Assembly: GCF_004794465.1 (NCBI RefSeq)
Contig: NZ_SSDJ01000146.1
Coordinates: 1-64,000 of the forward strand
Reading direction: 5' to 3'
Source of the DNA: Microbacterium sp. K24
GTDB lineage: Bacteria; Actinomycetota; Actinomycetes; Actinomycetales; Microbacteriaceae
Length of the DNA stretch: 64,000 nucleotides
In this document: positions 43,459-51,453 of the stretch, in pieces
Layout of the letters: every line of letters starts with the position of its first letter
Position numbering within the stretch: position 1 is the first letter of the stretch
The notes under the pieces: model-generated
Told to the model about the DNA's origin: nothing
Seen by the model: only the letters and a program-made list of their open reading frames with translations
Databases searched by the model: none
Program-made: the position numbers and the translations under genes

Positions 43459-44460
43459 ATGGCGCTCATCGACAACGGCGTGTACGTCCACGGACGTCGC
43501 GTGGAGACCCCGAAGAACCTGGACGAGACCTACCGGATGATGGATGCCGCGGGCGGCACCGCCTGGATCGGCCTGTACCGTCCGAGTCCCGAGGAGCTCA
43601 CGTCGGTCGCGCGCGAGTTCGACCTGCATCCGCTCGCGGTCGAAGACGCCCTGTCGGGTCACCAGCGCTCGAAGGTGGAGCGGTACGGCGACACGCTCTT
43701 CGCCGTGCTGCGCCCCGCGCGGTACCGCGACAAGGAGGAGTCGATCGAGTTCGGCGAGCTGCACCTGTTCGTCGGCCCCGACTTCGTGGTGACGATCCGG
43801 CACGCCGAGTCGCCCGACCTCGCTGCCGTGCGGCGGCGGATGGAGGCGAACCCCGACCTGCTGGCGATGGGACCCGAGGCCGTGCTCTACGCGATCCTCG
43901 ACGAGGTCGTCGACGGCTACGAGCCGATCGTCGCCGGACTGCTGAACGACATCGACGAGATCGAGGACCAGCTCTTCGGCGACAGCGACGACGACGCGCT
44001 CTCACGCCGCATCTACGAGCTCTCGCGCGAGGTCATCAACTTCCAGCGGGCGGTGCATCCGCTCGCCGGGATGCTGGAGTGGCTGCGTCGCGGATCGCAG
44101 AAGTACCGCATCGACGAGGAGTTGCAGCGGTCGCTGCGCGACGTGCTCGACCACGTGATCCGGGTGAACGAGCGGGTCGACTCGTTCCGCGCGATCCTCG
44201 AGAACGCGCTGACCGTGCACTCCGCGCTCGTCGCGCGCCGCCAGACGGATGCCGGACTGGCGCAGAACGACGAGATCAAGAAGATCTCCTCGTGGGCGGC
44301 GATCATCTTCGCCCCGACGCTCGTCGGCACGGTGTACGGCATGAACTTCGAGGTCATGCCCGAACTGCACTGGGCCTTCGGCTACCCGATGGCGATCGGC
44401 GCGATGGCCGCGTTCGCTGTGGCGCTGTACGGGGTGTTCAAGTACAAGAAGTGGCTCTGA
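43459..44460 (+). CDS. corA: CorA-family magnesium/divalent cation transporter
   Basis: The 333-aa protein has a large cytoplasmic N-terminal domain and two C-terminal membrane helices with the pore motif YGMN (GMN at 294-296). The loop after it is EVMPELHW. It moves Mg2+ or a related cation. ATG 43459 fits the family start; in-frame GTG 43432 and ATG 43450 are alternatives. A 37-aa leader ORF and a long structured gap precede it. Confidence 0.88.
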   Translation: MALIDNGVYVHGRRVETPKNLDETYRMMDAAGGTAWIGLYRPSPEELTSVAREFDLHPLAVEDALSGHQRSKVERYGDTLFAVLRPARYRDKEESIEFGELHLFVGPDFVVTIRHAESPDLAAVRRRMEANPDLLAMGPEAVLYAILDEVVDGYEPIVAGLLNDIDEIEDQLFGDSDDDALSRRIYELSREVINFQRAVHPLAGMLEWLRRGSQKYRIDEELQRSLRDVLDHVIRVNERVDSFRAILENALTVHSALVARRQTDAGLAQNDEIKKISSWAAIIFAPTLVGTVYGMNFEVMPELHWAFGYPMAIGAMAAFAVALYGVFKYKKWL

Positions 44461-44488
44461 ACCGGGTACGGCCGGTACAGATGTCGGG

Positions 44489-44543
44489 CGACACGCCAGA
44501 TGTCGGACCAGAAGGGACATTCGGTCCGACATCTGGCGTGTCG
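44489..44543. terminator. 21-bp hairpin between converging genes
   Basis: A perfect 21-bp stem (44489-44509 and 44523-44543, starting CGACACGCCAGATGTCGG) with a 13-base loop lies between corA and the RibD-like gene, which converge. It may act as a two-way terminator, though its length is unusual for that. The remaining gap has tandem GGATGCC words only. Confidence 0.6.
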
Positions 44544-44610
44544 TCCTGCAGGTGTACCGCCTACCGCCGGATGCCGGATGCCGGATGCCGACGGGCCGGG
44601 CGGCATCCGA

Positions 44611-45183
44611 TCAGTGGTTCACGTCGTAGACGACTTTCACGACCCCGTTGGCATAGGCCGCAGACTCCCGCAGGGACAGCTTCTGGTCGCGCTGCGCCGA
44701 CGGGAAGATCGTCTTCCCGGAGCCCAGGAACACCGGGAACACCAGCAGGTTGTACCGGTCGATGAGGTCGGCCTCGGCGAGGCGCCGGGCGAGCTCCGCA
44801 CTGCCGTGGATGAAGATGCCGCCGCCGTCACCGTCGCGCAGCGCCGCGACCTCATCGGTCGAGCGCAGGATGCGGGTCTCGCCCCAGCCGTCGAAAAGGT
44901 CATCATCGGTGATGGTGGTGGAGACGACGTACTTCGGCAGGTCGCGGTAGGCGGCGTGGTCCTTCGACTCCCGCCAGAACGGCGCGAAGGCTTCGTAGCT
45001 GCGGCGACCGAACAGCAGCGCCGTGGTGTCGGCCAGCTCCTCGCCCTTGAGGGAGTAGGCACCGGCGTCGAACGGCGTGCGGAACACCCATCCACCGTTC
45101 GGGTGTCCTTCGGATGCGCCGCCGGGAGAGTCGACGATGCCGTCGGCAGTGATGAATCCGGTGTAGACGAGTTCGCGGGTCAT
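44611..45183 (-). CDS. dihydrofolate reductase-like (RibD C-terminal) protein
   Basis: The 190-aa protein has the RibD_C/YyaP pattern: VYTGFITADGIVDSPGG, LLFGRRSYEAFAPFW, YVVSTT and IFIHGSAELARRLAEADLIDRYNLLVFPVFLGSGK. These proteins bind NADPH but their substrates are usually unknown. The ATG at 45183 starts it. Confidence 0.85.
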   Translation of the reverse strand: MTRELVYTGFITADGIVDSPGGASEGHPNGGWVFRTPFDAGAYSLKGEELADTTALLFGRRSYEAFAPFWRESKDHAAYRDLPKYVVSTTITDDDLFDGWGETRILRSTDEVAALRDGDGGGIFIHGSAELARRLAEADLIDRYNLLVFPVFLGSGKTIFPSAQRDQKLSLRESAAYANGVVKVVYDVNH

Positions 45184-45222
45184 GGTCTTCCTCCTGATCG
45201 GGGTCGCCGTTCGACCCTCTCA

Positions 45223-45723
45223 TCAGGACGTCGAACGGGAATCCCCGGAATCGACATCGAGGGCGTCCCGATCCCTGACCTCGATGTTGGCGACCTCGAG
45301 CTCGTCGTCGAGCTGCACCAGGATGCGGGAGTCGGGGAACTGCTTCGGGGCGTCGAAGGCGAGGAGCACGGCATCCGCGAACACGACGACCGACGTGGCC
45401 TCCAGGTCGTCGCGCAGGTCGATCTGCTCGACCACGGGCTCGTCGTCGACCGCCTCGTCGATGTCGTCGGCGACCTCGTCGATGACGGCCCGCCAGCGGG
45501 ACTCGCCGATCGAGAGGATGCGGGTGATCGCGGCGAGGAGCGCGTCCTCATCGATCGTGTCGTCATCGTCTTCGAGCTCGGGGTCGACGTTGACCGTCAC
45601 CACGGTGCCGGCGGCGTCGATGCTCGCGCGCCCGTAGATCAGTCCGTTCTCGGCGACGGGTTCATCGATCAGGCCGCTGTCGACGATGCGAGCGAGGAGA
45701 GTGTCGAGCAGAGCGGAAGTCAT
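45223..45723 (-). CDS. acidic conserved hypothetical protein
   Basis: A 166-aa, strongly acidic soluble protein with Asp/Glu-rich runs (DPELEDDDDTIDEDA). A core of VVVFADAVLLAFDAPKQFPDSRILVQLDDELEVANIEV looks like a compact beta domain. I know similar actinobacterial proteins only as hypothetical. It is divergent from the VOC gene. Confidence 0.6.
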   Translation of the reverse strand: MTSALLDTLLARIVDSGLIDEPVAENGLIYGRASIDAAGTVVTVNVDPELEDDDDTIDEDALLAAITRILSIGESRWRAVIDEVADDIDEAVDDEPVVEQIDLRDDLEATSVVVFADAVLLAFDAPKQFPDSRILVQLDDELEVANIEVRDRDALDVDSGDSRSTS

Positions 45724-45811
45724 GACACCAGTCTTTCGCATCCGACGGCGTCTCGGGGGCTTGCACCGGCAGACTCTGGACAGGCCGCCCGCACGAGCGC
45801 ATGCTGAGGGC

Positions 45812-46204
45812 ATGACCGCATTCCAGACCACACACGCGTTCAGCGGATTCAGCGTCGACTCGATCGACGAGGCCCGCTCCTTCTACGGCGACACGCTCGG
45901 CATGGACGTCTCGGACAACGCCATGGGCTTCCTCGAGATCTCGCTGCCGCAGGGCGGCTCGATCCTCGTCTACTCCAAGCCCGACCACACCCCGGCGAGC
46001 TTCACGATCCTGAACTTCCCGGTCGAAGACGTGGAGGCCGCGGTCGACGAGCTCAACGCCAAGGGCGTCGTGACGAAGATCTACTCGGATCCCGACCTCG
46101 GCACCGATGCGAAGGGCATCTCGCACGGCGCACCCGGCAAGGGCCCGGACATCGCCTGGTTCAAGGATCCCGCCGGCAACGTGCTCGCCGTACTCGCGGG
46201 CTGA
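45812..46204 (+). CDS. VOC-family protein
   Basis: The 130-aa protein begins TTHAFSGFSVDSIDEARSFYGDTLGMDVS and ends DIAWFKDPAGNVLAVLAG, the standard glyoxalase-type fold with two half units. ATG 45812 is preferred to an upstream in-frame ATG. The substrate is unknown. Confidence 0.82.
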   Translation: MTAFQTTHAFSGFSVDSIDEARSFYGDTLGMDVSDNAMGFLEISLPQGGSILVYSKPDHTPASFTILNFPVEDVEAAVDELNAKGVVTKIYSDPDLGTDAKGISHGAPGKGPDIAWFKDPAGNVLAVLAG

Positions 46205-46214
46205 GTCCGGCCGG

Positions 46215-47180
46215 CTAGACCCGCGCGGCCAGCCATTCGGTCTGGCGCAGCCACTGCACGGCCTGTCCGCCCTCGTGCCCGTTGAACTCGTACACCGCGA
46301 TGTCGGCATCCGTCGACGCGCAATGATTGAACGCCGCGAAGACGCTCGACGGCAGCACGATGGGGTCCATCAGCGCCACGGAGAACAGCACGGGAGCCGT
46401 GATCCGCCGAGCGAAGTTCACGCCGTCGAAGTACGACAGCGTCTCGAACACCTCGTCGACGGCCCCGCGATGCACCGACAGATAGCGCCCGATCTCGACG
46501 AACGGGTTGTCGGGGGTGAGCTGCACCGACCGGCGGAAGTGGCACAGGAACGGAACGTCGGGCATCACGGCCGAGACGCGCGGATGGAGGGCCGCGGCCG
46601 CCAGGCTGATCCCGCCTCCCTGACTGCCGCCGGTCACGCTGATCCGGTCGCCGTCGACGGCATCCAACCGGCTGACGGCGTCGATCAGCAGGACGGCGTC
46701 GGTGAAGACACGGCGGTAGTAGTAGGTCTCCGGAGCGCGGATGCCGCGGGTCATGAAACCCGGCGTCGCGCCGTCGGAGCCGTGCGGATCCGGGGTGTCT
46801 CCGCCCGATCCCCAGCCGGCGCCCTGACCGCGGGTGTCCATCAGCACGTGCACGTACCCCGCGGCCGCCCACTGGAGCCGTTCGCCCGGCAGGCCGCGAC
46901 CGCCGCCGTACCCGATGTACTCGACGACGGTCGGCAGCGGGCCGTCGACGCGGGGGCGGGTGATCCATGCGCGGATCGACTCGCCGCCGAAGCCGCTGAA
47001 GGTCAGATCCTCGATGATCAGCTGCGTGATCGGTGTGCCGACGGGCTCGACGGTCGGGGCGGTCGCGAGAGCACGCGATTCGGTGAGGGTGTGCGCCCAG
47101 AAGTCGTCGAAATCCGCGGGCTCGGCCACGTCGGGCCGGAAGGAGCGGAGCTGGTCGAGGGGGAGATCGGTGAGAGCCAC
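46215..47180 (-). CDS. acetyl xylan esterase/cephalosporin deacetylase (AXE1 family)
   Basis: The 321-aa protein has the AXE1 pattern: YIGYGGGRGLP, GGSQGGG (nucleophile Ser), an Asp in ALMDPIVLPSSVF and a His in FNGHEGG. It removes acetyl groups from sugars or xylo-oligosaccharides in the cytoplasm. GTG 47180 starts it. It follows the ROK gene by 32 bp on the same strand, so it belongs to the sugar operon. Confidence 0.82.
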   Translation of the reverse strand: MALTDLPLDQLRSFRPDVAEPADFDDFWAHTLTESRALATAPTVEPVGTPITQLIIEDLTFSGFGGESIRAWITRPRVDGPLPTVVEYIGYGGGRGLPGERLQWAAAGYVHVLMDTRGQGAGWGSGGDTPDPHGSDGATPGFMTRGIRAPETYYYRRVFTDAVLLIDAVSRLDAVDGDRISVTGGSQGGGISLAAAALHPRVSAVMPDVPFLCHFRRSVQLTPDNPFVEIGRYLSVHRGAVDEVFETLSYFDGVNFARRITAPVLFSVALMDPIVLPSSVFAAFNHCASTDADIAVYEFNGHEGGQAVQWLRQTEWLAARV

Positions 47181-47212
47181 GGCGTCAGGCTAGCGGATCG
47201 GCGCGCCCGGAC

Positions 47213-48364
47213 TCACCCGTGCGCGGCGATGCCGCTCGCGATGACCTCGATCACACAGGCGGCGGCGCCGCGCGCCCAGTCGTCGAAGACGTGAGGCCGC
47301 AGCACGATGGTGCAATCGCTCGCGGCGCCGAAGGCGTGCTCGGCGAAGGTCTCGCGCAGCCGTTCCTCGTAGAGTCCGTACTCGGTGACGTTCTCGCCGG
47401 CGATGACGACCAGCTCGGGGCCGGTGAGGTTGACCAGCGCGGCGAGCGCGGCGCCGATCACGCCGCCCGCCTGCTCGAAGGCTGCCCGGGCGATCGGGTC
47501 GTCGGCGTGCGCGAGCGTGAACGCGTCCTCGATCGTCAGCGATGGGTCGTCGTGGCCCGCTCGGACGTCGTTCAGGATGGCTGCGGTGGATGCCACGGCC
47601 TCCACGCACCCGCGTCGCCCGCAGCTGCACAGCGCATCGCTCGGCGCGAGCGGCAGGTGGCCGATCTCACCGGATACGCCGTGCGTACCCTGCACGATCT
47701 TGCCGTTCAGGTAGAGCCCGCAGCCGATGCCTGTGCCGATGGTGACAACGGCGAACGAGTCGGCGTCGCGCCCCGAGCCGAAGAACACCTCGGTCGTCGT
47801 GAGGGCGCGCACGTCGTTCTCGAGGATCGTGGGGATGCCGAGGGCCTCCTCGAGAATGCTCGCCAGCGGCACGCCCCGCCATCCGAGCAGGGGCGAGTCG
47901 CGGACGATGCCGGACTCGCGGTCCACGTCGCCCGAGACGGCGATGCCGATCCCGTCGACCGTGGTCGTCGACGCAGCACGGAGCGTCTCGACGACCAGCC
48001 CGACCGCGCGGACCACATCGTCGACCGCGGCGGAGGCGTTGAGCTCGTCGGTGCGCGCGAGCACCGTCGCACCGAGGTCGGTGAGCACACCATAGGTGCG
48101 TTCCGCGGTGACTTTCACTCCGATGATGTGGGCGCGATCGCGCGCCACCGCCAGAGGACTCACCGGGCGGCCGATGGAGGGAGTGGAGCGCTCGTCGGTC
48201 TCGACGACGAATCCCGCGCCGATGAGCGGTGTGACGGCCTTCGTCACGGCCGCCTGCGACAGACCGGTGGCCCGGGAGATGTCCACACGTCCGAGCGGCC
48301 CATGGGTGAGGATGCGACGGAAGACCGCCACCGAGGCGGGTGAGGTGACCGGTATGCGATTCAC
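47213..48364 (-). CDS. ROK-family transcriptional regulator
   Basis: The 383-aa protein has an N-terminal winged HTH (VDISRATGLSQAAVTKAVTPLIGAG) and a ROK domain with the CSCGRRGCVEA zinc-binding motif and TIGTGIGCGLYLNGK. ROK repressors sense sugars or sugar phosphates. It is the fifth gene of the sugar operon and the natural candidate to bind the palindrome at 53949. It starts with GTG 48364. Confidence 0.88.
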   Translation of the reverse strand: MNRIPVTSPASVAVFRRILTHGPLGRVDISRATGLSQAAVTKAVTPLIGAGFVVETDERSTPSIGRPVSPLAVARDRAHIIGVKVTAERTYGVLTDLGATVLARTDELNASAAVDDVVRAVGLVVETLRAASTTTVDGIGIAVSGDVDRESGIVRDSPLLGWRGVPLASILEEALGIPTILENDVRALTTTEVFFGSGRDADSFAVVTIGTGIGCGLYLNGKIVQGTHGVSGEIGHLPLAPSDALCSCGRRGCVEAVASTAAILNDVRAGHDDPSLTIEDAFTLAHADDPIARAAFEQAGGVIGAALAALVNLTGPELVVIAGENVTEYGLYEERLRETFAEHAFGAASDCTIVLRPHVFDDWARGAAACVIEVIASGIAAHG

Positions 48365-48368
48365 AGAG

Positions 48369-49226
48369 TCAGCCTTTCAGACCACTGGATGCGATGCCTG
48401 CGAAGAACTGACGCTGCAGGGCGATGAAGATCACGACGAGAGGAAGGGATGCGATGAACGATCCTGCCATCAACGTGGGGTAATCGGTGCCGTACTGTCC
48501 CTGGAGGTTGGCGAGACCGACGGGAAGGGTCATCGTCTCGGGCGACGAGGTGACGATGAGCGGCCAGAGCAGATCGTTCCACGAATAGAGGGACGTGAGC
48601 ACGGCCAGGGCGGCGACGGTCGGACCGACCATCGGCAGCATGACCCGCCAGAACACCTGGAACGCGTTCGCGCCGTCGAGACGTGCTGCCTCCTCGTAGT
48701 CGGCGGGGAGCGCGAGGAACGCCTGCCGCAGCAGGAACGTGCCGAATGCCGAGAAGATTCCCGGTATGGCGATCGCGGGCACCGTGTTCAGCAGCCCGAG
48801 CGCCTTCATCAGATCGAACTGCGCGATCAGGAACAGCTGACTCGGCGCCATCAGCATCACCAGGAAGAGGAGGAACAGCGCGTCTCTGCCGGGGAAGCGG
48901 AAGCGGGCGAAGCCGTACGCCGCGAGCGTGCAGACGACGAGCTGGCCCGCCACCCGCAGCAGCAGCGAGAGGACGGAGACGCCCAGCATGCTCCCGAACG
49001 GGACCGTCGCGAAGAATCGCTCGAACGCCCCGAAGTCGAGGACGCTCGGGAACAGGACGGGCGGCACCGCCCGCGACTCCGCCACCGTCTTGAACGCGGT
49101 CAGCAGCTGCCAGACGAAGGGGAGGACCATCAGTGCGGCGCATGCGATCAGGATCACATGGAGCGGCCACTGCGACCGGCGTCGCCGCCGAGGCGCGCGC
49201 GCGGGGAGAACGGCGGTCTCAGCCAT
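48369..49226 (-). CDS. sugar ABC transporter permease (MalG/MsmG type)
   Basis: The 285-aa protein has about six helices and the permease loop EAARLDGANAFQVFWRVMLPMVGP. The C-terminus is short. It overlaps the preceding permease by eight bases and is four bases from the ROK gene. It forms the channel with the MalF-type partner. Confidence 0.88.
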   Translation of the reverse strand: MAETAVLPARAPRRRRRSQWPLHVILIACAALMVLPFVWQLLTAFKTVAESRAVPPVLFPSVLDFGAFERFFATVPFGSMLGVSVLSLLLRVAGQLVVCTLAAYGFARFRFPGRDALFLLFLVMLMAPSQLFLIAQFDLMKALGLLNTVPAIAIPGIFSAFGTFLLRQAFLALPADYEEAARLDGANAFQVFWRVMLPMVGPTVAALAVLTSLYSWNDLLWPLIVTSSPETMTLPVGLANLQGQYGTDYPTLMAGSFIASLPLVVIFIALQRQFFAGIASSGLKG

Positions 49227-50154
49227 AGAACACCGCCTTCCGCTGCAGCCGGAACTGCAGGGCCGTGACGAGCATGATGACGAGCAGCAGCACGATCGCG
49301 ATGGCCGCGCCGTACCCGCGGTCGAACCGCAGGAAGGTCTGCTGGAAGAAGAAGTAGACGATGGTCTGGGATGCCGTCTCGGCCTGAGAGCCGCGCACGA
49401 GCATCACGTAGATCAGGTCGAACATCTGCAGGGAGGAGATCACCGAGAGCACCGTGACGAAGAAGATGCTGGGCGACAGCAACGGCAGGGTGACCGCGAA
49501 GAACTGCCGGACGGGACCTGCGCCGTCGAGCGACGACGCCTCGAGCAGCTCCGGCGGCACGCCCTGAAGCCCCGCGCCGAGGATGATGATGCTGGTTCCG
49601 AGGCTCATCCAGATGCCGACGATGGCCACGGCGAAGATCGCGACGCTCGGGTCTGCGACCCAGCTCGGGCCGTCGATGCCGATCACTCCGAGCGCCTGAT
49701 TGAGGAGACCGAACTCCCCGTTGAAGATGTACCGCCACACCATGCCCACCGCCACGGGGAGCGTCACGATCGGCAGGAAGAACAGCACGCGGTAGATGTT
49801 CTTGCCGCGGCGCACCGCGTGGATCAGCGTGGCGATGACGATGCTGATCGGAATGCCGATCAGCACGATGGCCGTGTAGACGGCGCTGTTGCCGAGTGCG
49901 GCCCAGAACTGCGGGTCGGCGACGAGCTTCGCGTAGTTGTCGATGCCGGTGAAGGTCTCGCCGCCGAACGGCTTGGTCTTGGTGAAGCTCAGGTAGACCG
50001 TCGTCAGCAGCGGGATGATGTACAGCGCGAGCAGTCCGATCAGACCGGGCGCGATGAAGGCCAGTCCCGGTGCGTTCTGCCGGAACCGGCCGCGAGACCT
50101 GCGGGTGCGGGCGGAGCGCTCGGCAGCGCTCCGCCCGATCGTGAGAGTGCTCAT
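49219..50154 (-). CDS. sugar ABC transporter permease (MalF/MsmF type)
   Basis: The 311-aa protein has an Arg-rich N-terminal tail, about six helices and the loop EASSLDGAGPVRQFFAVTLPLLSPS. ATG 50154 overlaps the stop of the binding protein gene by ATGA. No ATPase gene is nearby, so an MsmK/UgpC-like ATPase encoded elsewhere would energise it, as usual in actinobacteria. Confidence 0.88.
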   Translation of the reverse strand: MSTLTIGRSAAERSARTRRSRGRFRQNAPGLAFIAPGLIGLLALYIIPLLTTVYLSFTKTKPFGGETFTGIDNYAKLVADPQFWAALGNSAVYTAIVLIGIPISIVIATLIHAVRRGKNIYRVLFFLPIVTLPVAVGMVWRYIFNGEFGLLNQALGVIGIDGPSWVADPSVAIFAVAIVGIWMSLGTSIIILGAGLQGVPPELLEASSLDGAGPVRQFFAVTLPLLSPSIFFVTVLSVISSLQMFDLIYVMLVRGSQAETASQTIVYFFFQQTFLRFDRGYGAAIAIVLLLVIMLVTALQFRLQRKAVFYG

Positions 50155-51410
50155 TCTTCCTTCGCGAGGGCGTCGTTCATGGCGCCGGCCAGCTTGTCGG
50201 CAGCATCCTGCACGCTCTCCGCGCCGCTCCATGCCGCCGGGAGGTACTCGTCCTCCAGCGTGTTCCACGCCGCCGTGTCCGCGGACACCGGGTAGACGAC
50301 ACCGTAGGGGACCTCGTCGATGAACGCCTGCAGATTGAACTCGGGCATCGCGTCGACCCACGCCTGCTGCGTGCCTTCGTACGCGGGGATCACGGCGCCC
50401 GTCGCCGCCTGGATCTCGGCGGCTTCCTTCCCGCCGAGGAACAGCAGGAACTTCTTCAGCTCTTCGGGGTGCTTGGTGCCCGCGAAGCCCACGTTCTGGA
50501 TGCCGTTGATGACAGTGGCGCGCTCCGCGCCCTGCGGGAGCACGGTGACGTCGATCTTCGCGCGCAGATCGGCGTTGTCGTAGAAGCGCTGCGCGTAGAA
50601 CGAGCCGCCGTAGTACATGGCCACGGTGCCGTTCTCGAACTGGGCGACGGCCTCGGTGTCGGCGAACTGCTCGAGCGTGGGTGACGAGCCGTCCGCGACG
50701 AGGTCGGTCCAGAACTGGATGCCCTCCTGCGTCTTCGGGTCGTCGTAGCCGGATGCACCGTCTTCGATGATGTGGCCGCCGGCCTGTGCGACGGTGTTGT
50801 AGAAGCCCTCCTGGCGGTTCAGCGGAGCGGCGATGCCGTAGACGCCCGCCGCGGGGTCCGTGAGCTGAGCCGCGGCCGTCGAGACATCGTCCCAGGTCCA
50901 GTCCGCCGTCGGGTACCCGACGCCCGCAGCGTCGAACAGCTCCTTGTTGTACCAGAGCCCCACCGTGTCGAAGTCCTTCGGAAGCCCGTAGAGCTCGTCG
51001 TTCAGCGTGAAGAGGTCGACCAGCGCCTCAGGGTAGACGCCCAGGTCGATACCCGCCTCGTCGATCGCGTCGCCGAGCGGGAGCAGCTGGTCGTTCGCCG
51101 CGTACACCTGGAACCGGTCGCCGAGCATCCAGAACGCGTCCGGGGCGGTGCCGCCCTGGGCGCCGACCTGCAGCTTGGTCCAGAAGTCGTTCCACGGGTT
51201 GACCTGCAGGTCGACCGTGATGCCGGGGTTCTCCTCCTCGAACGCATCGATGAGGGCCTGCATCGTCTCGTCCTGGCTCCAGACGCCGTAGGTCAGGGTC
51301 ACGTCTCCGCCGCCGGCCTCCTCTCCGTTTCCGGCACCGGAGGAGCATCCGGCGAGCAGGGCGATGGCGGCGAGAGCTGCCACACCGGGAACTGTGGTCG
51401 ATCTGCGCAT
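50151..51410 (-). CDS. sugar ABC transporter substrate-binding lipoprotein
   Basis: The 419-aa protein has a lipobox LAGC near residue 22 and the SBP_bac_1 pattern (FEEENPGITVDLQVNPWNDFWTKLQ, PDAFWML, LYGLPKDFDTVGLWYNKELFDAAG). It delivers an oligosaccharide to the permease pair. GAGGAGAAG precedes ATG 51410. Confidence 0.88.
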   Translation of the reverse strand: MRRSTTVPGVAALAAIALLAGCSSGAGNGEEAGGGDVTLTYGVWSQDETMQALIDAFEEENPGITVDLQVNPWNDFWTKLQVGAQGGTAPDAFWMLGDRFQVYAANDQLLPLGDAIDEAGIDLGVYPEALVDLFTLNDELYGLPKDFDTVGLWYNKELFDAAGVGYPTADWTWDDVSTAAAQLTDPAAGVYGIAAPLNRQEGFYNTVAQAGGHIIEDGASGYDDPKTQEGIQFWTDLVADGSSPTLEQFADTEAVAQFENGTVAMYYGGSFYAQRFYDNADLRAKIDVTVLPQGAERATVINGIQNVGFAGTKHPEELKKFLLFLGGKEAAEIQAATGAVIPAYEGTQQAWVDAMPEFNLQAFIDEVPYGVVYPVSADTAAWNTLEDEYLPAAWSGAESVQDAADKLAGAMNDALAKEE

Positions 51411-51432
51411 GTGTTCTTCTCCTCTAGGTCAG

Positions 51433-51450
51433 CCTGGCGTCTCTGCCAGG
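51433..51450 (-). terminator. small hairpin between GH97 and binding protein genes
   Basis: CCTGGC and GCCAGG flank six bases, four bases after the GH97 stop. Its short stem and lack of a T tract suggest an RNA-stabilising or attenuating hairpin inside the operon rather than a full stop. Confidence 0.4.
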
Positions 51451-51453
51451 TCG

